DNA of 64,000 nt from Nematostella vectensis. Its lineage: Eukaryota > Cnidaria > Anthozoa > Actiniaria > Edwardsiidae. The DNA lies in assembly GCF_932526225.1 (NCBI RefSeq), contig NC_064046.1, positions 12,507,208-12,571,207 of the forward strand. The letters are read 5' to 3'. A program made the translations under genes and the position numbers. The notes under the pieces are model-generated. The model worked only from the letters and a program-made list of their open reading frames with translations. It ran no database searches and was not told where the DNA came from. Numbering within the stretch: the stretch's first letter is position 1; each line of letters starts with the position of its first letter. This document shows positions 1 to 12,600 of this stretch, piece after piece.

Positions 1-229
1 TGTACAAAAAAAGGGCCACAAAAAAATCAATGCTACTGAGATGTGCATCCTTTTGAATTACTGGAAAATTCAATCCATCTAACCATAAAAGAATAAAAAA
101 AAGTCTATTCTATAGATGAATTCATATTTCAGTATTCAAATATGATCAAAATCAGCAGAGGCATACAAGCTGGCTTCAGAGTCTTATTACACATGGCCAA
201 CTGCATCATCAATAGTATCATGAGCAAAA

Positions 230-355
230 AACACTGTATCATGAACACTGTCATCATAATGATTAGTATCATCATCACTACCATCATAATCATCAACATT
301 TTTGTCATTCCTCACCCTCATTATCATCATCGTCATTGTCATCATCCTCACCCTC

Positions 356-387
<32 letters not shown>

Positions 388-460
388 CGTAGTCGTCGTC
401 ATCATCATCATCAATATTGTCATCATTACCTGCCATTATTATTATTATTGCCATCAATTA
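230..460. repeat. CAT/ATC trinucleotide microsatellite
   Basis: Imperfect runs of CAT/ATC triplets, densest at about 355-420. It lies upstream of the first visible CHD exon and is probably intronic. Open reading frames on both strands here (His-rich forward, Met-rich reverse) are products of the triplet repeat. I see no exon in bases 1-645. Confidence 0.85.
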
Positions 461-645
461 TGACATCAGCATGGTCATCACCACTATCAAACTGTTATAA
501 TACCGTATCCTTGATATGATGTTTTTAACATGTTAGACTACTGAACATTGATGACAAATTTACTATCTGATCAAGGATAAAAGCCATCTACTAACTATGA
601 TGTAAATATGTAAATATGTACTAATCTCTCTAATACTTTCCAAAG

Positions 646-3600
646 GGTATGAGCGGTATAACCTTATCAGGGCGGATCCTACCTTGTGCTTCCTCTCCCG
701 GGTTGGCCTGGCCAACAGAAATGCTGCTGATGCTGCTGACAATTCGGTGAACGACGGGGATGATAGGTAAGGTCAAGAGCATAGTGGGCGGGGAAAAGTG
801 GAGGGGTGTTCAGAAATTTATAAACCCAATTTTTCTCTTGATTTCCTCCTAGCATGTGTATTGTATATCACCCATGTCGATTTGATGCAACACAATACAA
901 TCGCTTTTTATTGAAAAGGTCTTGGCAATGCTATTCCGTTGTCTCTGTGCTAATTAAAATGGAATTCTTAGTGACTAAAAAATACACCAAACTTTACTTT
1001 TTCAGAGATGATGATGATAACGATGCCGACCCCGACTACCATCAGCCCAACCCTAAAGATGAGGATGACTTAGATGATGAAGAAGACAAGGTAGGTCAAC
1101 TCATTTTCGCAAAATTAAAGCAAGGGCAACAACTTGTGTAAATATTTCTCTCATTACCAAGTGCAAACTCTAACTTCCTTGTTAATTTACAGGACACTGT
1201 CTCCGCCATTTCCTCGCCAGGAACCCCAAGGAAACTTGACAAAGGATCTGATGGTGAGGCAACCAGAAAAAAAAAACTAAGAATGTTGTTAACCAAAGGC
1301 TTCAACAGAGCATCCCAATGACTTAAGGTGTCCCAACCCGAATCGTGATTTTGCATCTCCCAGGAACAGCAAATGACAAACGTGTACTTGAGTTGAAATA
1401 TCAATGAGACTTGTTCCTTGTAGGTGGTGACAACAGCTCGTCTGGCTTAAGGTGGCCTGGAGCTTCAGATCTTAACACAAGACTCAGGAGGCTTATCAAC
1501 GGCTACCAGAGAGTGTACAAGAAACAGGAGCTCAAAAAAGCTGCTCAAGAAAAGGTAGTGTAACAGGACCACACCACACCCAGAAATAGACCGGTTATGA
1601 AGACAGGTCGTCACTATTGGCCAGAAATAGACCGGTTATGAAGACAGGTCGTCACTATTGACCAGAAATAGACCGGTTATGAAGACAGGTCGTCACTATT
1701 GGCAAAACTGGTTTTACTAGCCAATACTCTGGTGAGACTGGCAAGGCATCACTTGACCATGATGCGACGGTGTTCATGATAGGAACAGACTTATTCAAGT
1801 TCATCATAACAAACTCGCTCACAGAAAACACTGTAGACAGTCCGACCGATCAATAGATATATTGTTGCATCCTCCCCACATGATTGTTATCTGAAGCTAC
1901 TGTAGGATAAAGTGTTATGATCAGATCTCCTGGCTGCGCCCTTGAAAGGAGCAGGTATCCAGAGTCCCCTCCCAGATATGCACTTAATACTTGTTGACTT
2001 GTTGGCTGATGTCACCAAAGGACCCTGGTCATCCATGGGTTTCTTTTTTATGTAATGTTTGGAGAATGTTTTTGCAGAAATCTTTATATGACAAGTTATA
2101 CACTATTTTACCAAACTCACTAGGAAATATTGCAACCCCTGATGAGAATGGATCCCTTCTCGCACTTGGTGTTTCGCTAGGATGATGAAATGGTGTCTGG
2201 GCTGACCAAGACTTTCAATTACTTTGCTTTTCTCTTCTCAGGAACGTGAGAGGAAGGAGAGGTTTGAAGAGGCCATTCGACAGAAGGAGCAAAAGAAACT
2301 AGAAATGGCGCAGAAGTATGTTCACATAGATTTTCTTTCCATTTATTTATGGCACTTCCTGAAGTCCCTCTCTTCACAACCCTTTATTCGGCAATGTGAA
2401 ACTCCTAGAGAGCGACTTGGACCTAGTAGGGCTAGGTCCATCTACATATGCGAACATTTCAAAGTGGTTATTTTACTCTTGCTTGTAGTTTTTGATAGAA
2501 AATATGTTTTGAGCTGCATTTGTGTCCAACACGCTCTTTGCTGTTTTTAGGTGGTCCAAGCGGGAAGAAGTTGACTTTTACAGAACAGTGTCTACATTTG
2601 GTGTAGAGTTTGATGAGAAGGAAGGCCGTTATGACTGGTCACGATTCAGGTACAAATCATCCTTGCTGCTTGGTAAATTACGAATTTGTGCCTGGTGAAC
2701 CACTATCTATAATGAAATATCCTCCCGTTGGTTACTGTGAAATTTAGGAGAGTTCTTATCTCACTGGTGGTCCGACAGAGCCCAAAATTTTATACCCAAA
2801 ATATAAAAAGGACAGAACCCCCCCCCCCCCCACCCCTCCTCCCATATACCTTACCCCTCATACTTAGTGCCACGCAACTACTGACTCTGGATCTTTGGTT
2901 CAGGAGGCAAGCTCGCCTTGACAAGAAGAACGACGAGCGCCTCGAGCAGTACCTGCATGACTTCATGGCAATGTGCAGACGAGTGTGTGGCAGACCCAGA
3001 GACGATGAAGGGGATAGAGGTGTGTAGGCCTGGGCGCAACTTATGAATAAGCAGTTGGATGTACCAGAAAGCACTCTTGCAATTTTAACTAATGGAAGTT
3101 AGAGAATGTAAATCAACCTAGCCTTTGATATTGCTTAGAGGAATCCTAAATAACCATCCATGATTACAGTCTGATACTTAATGATATCTGTATAAAAGTA
3201 AAGTATACCAGTTTCTTGCTTGAATAGCTGAAGAAAATGAATGTCTTACGTATTGTTCAGGAGCGTTGATCATTGACATCATCAGTAACATGGCATAGCC
3301 ATGTTTATTTTAGCTCGTGTATGAATGTTCATTTTACAACCACAGGACTTAACGTTGAGCCGATCTCAGAGGAAAGAGCAAATCGATGTCTGTACAGAAT
3401 ACAACTTCTAAACAAGATCCGAGAAGAGGTAAGTCGGTGGTTCCTCTTCACTGCTAGCTCTTCCACTGCTTTACATGATGTCTTAGAGGATAAGGCTAAA
3501 AAATCTCTATTTGCTGTATCTTGTGGTAAACTTCTCCTTTATTATGTAGTTTATAATTGAAAATACAGCCGTTGATTAGCAAGAAAACTTTAAATTATCA

Positions 3601-6600
3601 TCCACGATTGAAGTCTGACACCTAATAAATGATATTTGGTTGAACGTTTCTCAGTTACTTGCTTGAATTAGCCGATGGAAATGGATTCTCTGTGTGACTC
3701 GACATTGAGCGGGAGCATGACATGGCGGCGTGATTGGCCTTGTTTAACTCTGTGGCTTTGTTACAGGTGCTGCAGCACAAAGACCTTGACGAGCGGCTCA
3801 AGCTGTGCCAGCCTTCCTCCGACTTCCCTGATTGGTGGATATGTGGCGTACACGACAAGGACTTGCTGAGAGGCGTGTCCAAGTGAGTCCGGTCGATTAC
3901 GTTACAATCTCCGATGATTTTTAACGGAAAACGCGAAAAATATTTCGAAATATTGAAAGCAGTGTGTTTATTGGAAGTTTCTTTGAGGATGTGATTGATA
4001 ATTTAGAGCGGATGGCCTGTTTAATATCTCGGATTTTAATAGATTCTTTTGTCTTTTAACGGTTGGGGTTTCCTTCGGACCTCCGGAGGTAAACTGGTGA
4101 CAATGCGGCTTCAATCCTGCTTTGTTTCCATGGTGCAGAATATGAGCTTTAGTGCAGGGCCGTGAGGAACTGGTTGCACTTCACCTCCACCAATATTTCC
4201 AAAATCTTATATAGTGATATAAGTAGCAAAAAATGGCAAAATAAAAATTGTAAGGTTGTGTTAGCTTACGTTTTGTTTATATTTTTCCTAGAGGTTCCTT
4301 GCATAACATAAAACAAAATAAGCTTTAGTATTTTTTTTGGTAGATAATCCGTTCTTGAGATATGATTGAGCAAAGTTGTCCTAGATAATAAAAAAGTAGC
4401 AATTTCACCCAAATTGGGCAATCTCAGACAAGTCAAGAATATAACTATTTGCAATATCTCAAGAAAGGATTATCTACCAAAAAATACTAAAGCTTATTTT
4501 ATATTATAAGCTAACACGACCTTACAATTTGAACTTTGCCATTTTTTGCTCCTGCCTATAGTGATGGTTCAGTGCTATTTTACTCTGGTCAGAACTTACG
4601 CTTTTCTGCATGAGGATCCCTTGCAAGTGCATTCAAAGATCGCTTGGTCCCTTAGTATGGCTTTATCTCAGCCTAGGAGAAAGGCCTAGTTTACACTCAG
4701 CCTATAATAAGTTTAAACGCTAGCTTAAACTTTTGAACGTCTCTTTCAAAGGGTCAGTACGCAGCTCTTACAAGCTGCAATTTGATTAGGCAAATGAACA
4801 ATATCCGCACCTCGACACAAAGAACGAGAAGAATAGAGACAAAAGAACTCCTTTGTAGAACACAGATAATAGGAGACAAAGCAGCTGCGTACTTACTCCT
4901 TTCAAAGACACGGTCTTGTGCGCACGAACGTTATCTCAGCCTATAATGAGTTCAAGCACCGCCTTACACATTTAAACGTCTCTTTTAAAGACACGGTCTC
5001 GTGCGCACGGACGTTATCTCACCTATAATAAGTTTAAGCACCGCCTTACACATTTAAACGTCTATTTCAAAGACACGGTCTTGTGCGCACGGACGTTATC
5101 TCATCTATAATAAGTTTAAGCACCGCCTTACATTTTAAACGTCTCTTTCAAAGACACGGTCTCGTGCGCACGGACGTTATCTCACCTATAATAAGTTTAA
5201 GCACCGTCTTACACATTTAAACGTCTCTTTTCAAGACACGGTCTCGTGCGCACGGATTACCACGTGTTGAATGACCCGGAGCTGTGCTTTGCTGAGATCC
5301 TCACCAAACTCGCCGCCTCGCAGCCTCCTAAACCGCCCACGGAGAGCCCTCAGGGTGAGTACTTAAAATACCTCGATCAGCCGCGCCTTTGTCGTTGATC
5401 ATATTTGAAAATACAGCAGTTTCCTGAAGAATTATCATTAGTTGAAGTCTGATATTTGATTAGCAATATTTGGTTGAACGTTACTTGGCAATTGTTTTAG
5501 CCGATGGAAATTGGCTCTTCGGATAAACGTAATAAGCCTAATGTCTCTAAGATCTACTTGACAGTGACTGCACTGTCAAGTCTGATATTTGATTAGCAAT
5601 ATTTGGTTGAACGTTACTTGACAATTGTTTTAGTCGGTGGAAATTGGCTCTTCGGATAAACGTAATAAGCCTAAGGTCTCTAAGATTTTCTTGGCAGTGA
5701 CTGCACACGTATTCACCACACATAGCCTATCGATATCTATATTACATTCAGTCGCATGTGGAGCGCATTACAATATGTCATATGTCAACGTGCATTATAC
5801 ATTTCGCATTTACCTTAGTGTACAAAGTGTACAACACTGATTGGTTGCGATGTGTTTGAAAACAACATTAACGCACAAGCTTGTGCAAGGTACAACATGG
5901 AAAGGTTATGGCAATTTCAGTTTTCTTAAAGTTATATGGGAACTAGTGTTAACCCCCTCATTCTGGGCCGACTTGGTGGGTATAGCAGATCCTTGAAATG
6001 GTCGCAAAACTCCAAGTAACCAGGTTGTGAACTGATATCGTGGTTGCATTGCAGTGTATGACGAGGATGGTAATCCATCTACTGCAGTCAAGTCTGAACC
6101 CAACCCCTCCCTAGACGAGTTCCCTGCCCCAAAATCAGCAGAAAAAGCTCCCTCTGATACAGACTGTCAGGCTAAGCCCTCTATTCTTAGCAACATCCTG
6201 GCGTCTAACGACACAACGTCAGGGAATGGACTTGGGTATCCTCAACCCAAGTCGTCTGAGAATGGCAACCACAACGGTAGGGCATTGATCTCACATCCCA
6301 CATGTAAATGAATCCCTAGGGGACACATTAGAAATCCTCATATACACTTAATTGTTTAAGTATTGACTCACCATACTTATAGTCTGTCTAGCGTATATGG
6401 CCGCATATGCTTTTTCAATTATATTTGTTTTGTGTCTATAATTTTACCGTCTCTCTTTTTTTTGCAATATCACCCAGCCTGCGACTGTCCTTATTTCCAT
6501 CTTCACATACATTCATCATTTAGTTGAAGAATGGCTAATTGTATCTGTATCTTTGTACGCTATCTGTATCTTTGCACTATCTGTATCTTTGCGCTCTCTG

Positions 6601-9600
6601 TATCTTTGCGCTCTCTGTATCTTTGCGCTTTCTGTATCTTGGCGCTATTTGTATCTTGGAACTATCTGTATCTTTGCGCTATCTTAGTCTTTGCGCTGTC
6701 TGTATCTTGGCGCTATTTGTGTCTTTGCGCTATCTTAGTCTTTGGGCTATCTGTATCTTGGAACCATCTGTATCTTGGCGCTATCTGTATCTATGCACTA
6801 TCTTAGTCTTTGCGCTGTCTGTATCTTGGCGCTATTTGTATCTTTGCGCTATCTTTGTCTTTGGGCTATCTGTATCTTGGAACTATCTGTATCTTGGCAC
6901 TATCTGTATCTTTGCGCTATCTGTATCTTTGCGCTATCTGTATTTTTGCACTATCTGTGTCTTTGCGCTATCTGTGTCTTTGCGCTATCTGTGTCTTTGC
7001 GCTATCTGTGTCTTTGCGCTATCTGTGTCTTTGCGCTATCTGTATCTTTGCGCTATCTGTATCTTTGCGCTATCTGTATCTTTGCACTATCTGTATCTTT
7101 GCGTATTTGTATTTTTGCCCTATCTTTGTCTTTGCGCTATCTTTGTCTTTGCGCTATCTTTGTCTTTGCGCTATCTTTGTCTTCGCGCTATGCACTATCT
7201 GTATCTTTGCGGTATCCGTATCTTTGCGCTATCTGTATCTTTGCACTATCTTTATCCTTGCACTATCTGTATCTTTGCGCTATCTGTATCTTTGCACTAT
7301 CTTAGTCTTTGCGCTGTCTGTATCTTGGCACTATTTGTATCTTTGTCCTATCTTTGTCTTTGCGCTATTTGTATCTTTGCGCTATCTGTATCTTTGCGCT
7401 ATCTGTATCTTTGCGCTATCTGTATCTTTGCGCTTTCTGTATCTTTGCGCTATCTGTATCTTTGCGCTTTCTGTATCTTTGCGCTATATTTGTCTTTGCG
7501 CTTTCTGTATCTTTGCGCTATATTTGTCTTTGCGCTTTCTGTATCTTTGCGCTATATTTGTCTTTGCGCTTTCTGTATCTTTGCGCTATCTGTATCTTTG
7601 CGCTATCTTTGTCTTTGCGCTATCTGTATCTTTGCGGTATTCGTATCTTTGCGCTACCTGTATCTTTGCGGTATTCGTATCTTTGCGCTATCTGTATCTT
7701 TGCGCTTTCTGTATCTTTGCGCTTTCTGTATCTTTGCGCTATCTGTATCTTTGCGCTATCTGTATCTTTGCGCTATCTGTATCTTTGCGCTTTCTGTATC
7801 TTTGCGCTATATTTGTCTTTACGCTATCTGTATCTTTGCGCTTTCTGTATCTTTGCGTTTTCTGTATCTTTGCGCTATCTGTATCTTTGCGCTATCTGTA
7901 TCTTTGCGCTATCTGTATCTTTGCGCTTTCTGTATCTTTGCGCTATATTTGTCTTTGCGCTATCTTTGTCTTTGCGCCTTTATATCTCTGTGCCTTGCCT
8001 GCCCAGTTAATCTGTCATTTCATTCACTAACCCGATCTTGGCTTCTCCATTTCAGAGTCGAGTAATCCTCCAGAACCACGCAGCGAGCCTAAACCTGAGG
8101 TGGACGCTGACAGGTACAGCCAGGAGTCTGGGTCAATATCCATGGGTATGATTGAGGAGGACTCCCAAATGAGCGGGACCCTGGAAGGCCAGGGTTCCAC
8201 GTACGGCGAGCCTACACTTATCTCGGTCAAGTGGCCAAAGGTAAAAACATGGGGATATTTATTTGTCAAACCAGTATGTATCATGTCCTGGTAGGAGACG
8301 ACTTTTTGGTGATTTGCCCACTGTCTTAGTCTGTGTTGATGGGGAGGAAGTTACGTCTGTTATTATTCATTCAAGCATTTAGCACTCATTGAGCCAGTTA
8401 GCCAGCATGCCAGTCAGAGAGAAAGAGAGAGAGGCAGTCAGAGGCAGTCATACATCAGAATACAGTCAGACAGCAAAAGACGGAAAGTCACGATAAAGAC
8501 ATTTAGACAATAAAGAGTAAGACAGTTAGACGTCAACGAGATAGAAAGTCAGACAGTAAAGTGAGACATTCAGACATCAAAGAGACAAACATTCAGACAG
8601 TAAAGCGACAGTCAGACAATTTCTAAAGACAATCTAAAGGTAAAGAGACAGAAAGAAAGACGTTCCTAATAGAGAAATTCAGACAGTAAAGACACAGACA
8701 GACAGAAAAGGGATAGACATTCAGACAGTAAGGACTGACAGTAATGAGACAGACAGTCTAGGGGCGTAGCAATCTAGCAGCCAAAAACAAAGTAAATGTA
8801 TGAGACATTATCTAAAATACAGGAGAAAATTCCTTGAAAGGGCCTTTTGGGCCCCCTTCTGTTAAAAACCTGGCTAGTAAAAAGACAGGAAGTCAAAAGA
8901 AAGACAGTAAGACCATCTTTCATGGAGTCAGTCCCTCAAATGTCCTGTCACCTGTTGCTCCCCTGTAGGACCGCATCGTGATGCAACGCCTGGACGCCGT
9001 ATGCCACTGTGTGCTCAAGAAGGAGTGGCCTGCTAGCAGCAAGATCGAGGCCGTCCTGCCAAACATGTCCGCCCTATCCCCGTCTGCCGGGTACTCTAAC
9101 CTGGACTTGGACATGAACATACTCAACCCGGGCGTGGGGATGGACGACCCGGACGACCCTTCCAAGCCATTCAAGGTTCAGAGGGTGCGTGGGGGAGGGA
9201 GGGGAGGGCTAGTAGATGTGCAAGAGAACCCAGCGATTAAGGAAGGCCAACCACGCCGCCATTTTATGCTCTTGCTCAATGCCGAGTGACTCAAAGCACC
9301 CATTTCCATCGGCTAATTCAAACGAGTAACCAAGATATTTTCAATCAAATATCTTCAGTAACATATCAGACTTCATTCTTATATTTTTATTTTGAAGTTC
9401 TCTTGCGAATAAACCGCTGTATTGATGAGTGGGTGATCGACATCTTTTAATCCTTGGCATGTTCTGTGAGCTATTTGTCACAACATTGAAAACGGGTTGC
9501 GTAGATTCACAAAAAGTAGGAGTTTGCCAAACTGGAGAAAACCAGAACTTTATTTATTTTCATTTATATTATTTTTCCCCTAGTTTTAACATTATCCTGT

Positions 9601-12600
9601 TGCCCCTTGTTTAGCTGGATGGTCTCAAGATCTCGCTCAAGAAAAAAAGGCGAAAGAAGAAGGAAAGCTTACTCGGTACGTATACGCTTGCGTCTGTTCT
9701 ACGGTGTTCTGTTTACCCTCTAACGCCTTGCGGGCCATCTTTAATCGTTATCTGTGATTCTCTGCTTTTCAGAAGGTGACCAAGATAGTTTGGAAGATTG
9801 CGATAGTCCACCTGGTAATCCCCAGTCTATTAAATCAATTCTTATATGCAAGTTAAAGGCGATCACTGCCGACAAACCTAAAACGAGGGAAAAGTAACGT
9901 ATCTTTATTGTTAACAGTTCCCAGGAAACCCCGCAAGCCTAAAGACGTCACGGGCCACTGGCCACCACACGGCCTCGACATGGATCTACCAATCACAGAC
10001 CAGATCCCGGCTAACTTTGACCCCACCCTCAGCGAAAAACCACCCAAGAAACGGCGCAGGAGAAAGGAGGACAAGGGAGAGAAGGGCGAGAAGCCTGAGA
10101 AACCTCCTACTGGCAAGAAGCGGGGGCGCAAGCCTAAAACCGCGAAGCTCGGATCTGCGGGCCAGCCGGGAGACTCCGGGGGTACCCCTCACGGGGAGTC
10201 TATGGGGTATGACTGGACGGGCCAGCCCCTCCCCCCACGGATCAGAGGAAATGGGGAGGCAGTTGTACCGGGGCTGCCACCGCCCTTAACCTCGCCCGTA
10301 CGGGACGAGGTGAGTTTGCTACTGAGTATGATATCCATCTGAATCAATGTCAGCCTTTAGTTAGTTGTTATCACCCGTGTGGTCTAGATTTCGAACTACA
10401 GTTTTCAATAGCTACAAGCAAAACTCTGCCAAAAACGTTGTCAGTGCAAACGTCAAATGGCGATTGTTAAATGGCAGCTCCACGACGGAAAGGACCCATG
10501 GATCCCAAAATACATGTTCCAAATTTAGAAAAATATAAATAAAACATACGACTACCCATCTAATATAATTAATATAAGGTTCTGACATCGTTTTAGTTTA
10601 CTTACCACCTTCATTATTAGAAAAAAAAATAATGCCCATAAGCTACCTTCGACCGTAGAACATTTCGCAATTGCCATTCGCCGTTCGCACTGACAGCCTT
10701 CATTGAAATAGGTGCATTCTTGACCGCTTGACCTGAAAAAGTTTCAAACGATAATTTGGCAAGGTCGAACCAGTCTTTAGTGCAACAAAAATTTGTATTC
10801 GCCTTTGATTTGGGAGTCGTGTATGCATCGTTTTAAACGATCACCGCCCTTACTTGAAACACATAGTTGACAAAAGCATGTTTTTTTTCCAGCGCGGTCT
10901 AATGTCTCAGCCGTTACCTCACAATAAGATGTCCTCTGACAAACTCATCGCTGTAATAGACAGAGAGACGGGACGAAAGGTGGCTCCTTTGTGCAGTGCA
11001 TTTCTATCTTTTCTAGCTTTGTGTCTGTCACACGACGTTTGGTCTGTGACACTTGCCTGGGGTTGTCACGCAACCAAATTGATAGCTCGTTATAATCAGT
11101 GAAATTATTATTCTTAGCAAATCATGCGACATTGCTTACATCGAAAAGAACTTGCATCTGGTGCAAGAAAAATTCAAAATGTTTTTATACAATATTTGTT
11201 TGAAGAATTTCAGTCGGTTGAATAAACATAAGAAGATGTATTCTTTAACGTGCTAAATAGCGGTCCAACTGACATTCTTTCATGGGTACGAAATTTAAAC
11301 TCAGTCCTTTGTTCAGTTGTCAGGAAATGGCGCCCCAACTCTGAAAAGCCTCGCAGAATGGCTCGAGCGAAATCGCGCGTACGATGTTGCAGAGGAGAGT
11401 GCAAAGCTTGTCTTAGAAGAGGTAATGGGGTTATCTAGTTTCAAACTTTTTTCCGTAATATGTATACAACAGGAGAGGTAGAGGTAATGGGGTTATTTTG
11501 TTTTAAACTTGTTTTGTAATGTAATGTATACAACCTTGACCAGCTACGGTCAACCCCTGTTATAATTCTGCCCCGGGCAATTCAGATTTAGTGTCTGTTA
11601 TAACGAAAGTTTATACTGATGGGAATAACAGACAGCCATTCATTTGTTTCGCCATTTTTTTCTGTCCGTAATATAACGAGGTGTCAGTGAAATTGGGTTA
11701 TCCTTGGGCCGAGGGTAGATTGCGTCGACTGCGTCATTAAGCGGTAGTTATCTGGGTTTTTGTGCCCTTGTCGCCTGGTCGTAGGCCACACAGGGAGCGC
11801 GCGGGAAAGAAAGAGGCGCGCTTCCTGTGTGCCCGATCTCCGCGCGCCTTGGGCCCCAAGGATGGCTGGCAGGCTCTCATTTGAGATTTTTCATTCCTCC
11901 CAGCGCCACAAGATTCCCGAAGCTCAAAAGCAAAGCATTTACGGATAACTCTAAATATAAAAGCAGGCTAGCATGCTAAACTGACAATTGTGTGATCTTT
12001 CAGGGCAATCTTCCCTCAAATCTCTTGACTCGTGTACCAAAATCACCAAGACCAAAACAGACCACTCCCTCCTCGGCCAATCCTTCCTCTGCGCATCACT
12101 TCTTCAGCTATGTCAAAACGAACAACACTGGCCCTTCATTTAAGCCTGCCCCGTCTGACGAGGACTCCGACTCGTCCTCCCAGTCCACCCCCTCCCCTCC
12201 ACCACCACCGCCCAGCTGGAAAGGGGGCTACCCCTACGACAGCAGGCACATGGGGGCGGGGTACCCCCACGCGTCCATGCCTTATGGAGCCTACGGCGGG
12301 ATGCCTTACGTAAACCCGTACATGCCGAACAACGGGCAAGCGAGCAAGTCTCCCGGCGTCACCAACCCCCAAGGGATGTCGCCGTTCATGTTTGGTAACG
12401 CATTCGCTTCCATGTTCGGTACCCAAGGGGGGTCCCCCGGGGCCTACCCAGGCTACCCCTACATGGGGATGAATAACGGCGGGACGGGCTACGGCAAGGA
12501 TACCGAGGAGGGTGGTCATAGCCCAAGCGTGTCCCCTGAAGCACCCAGCAAGGTAAAAAAGCCGGTAGACGATGCAAATAGTGGGAGCAAGAGCCCGAAG

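Noticed and set aside
142-519. His-rich (+) and Met-rich (-) frames near the window start
   Set aside because: Translation of a CAT microsatellite.
6539-8065. Overlapping forward frames of 508, 406, 233 and 187 codons
   Set aside because: Products of the 17-bp minisatellite; the same repeat is read in three frames. The region is an intron between in-phase CHD exons.
12032-12519. His/Pro-rich forward and Gly/Val-rich reverse frames over the last CHD exon
   Set aside because: Shadows of the GC-rich CHD C-terminal exon; the CHD frame joins in phase with upstream exons.
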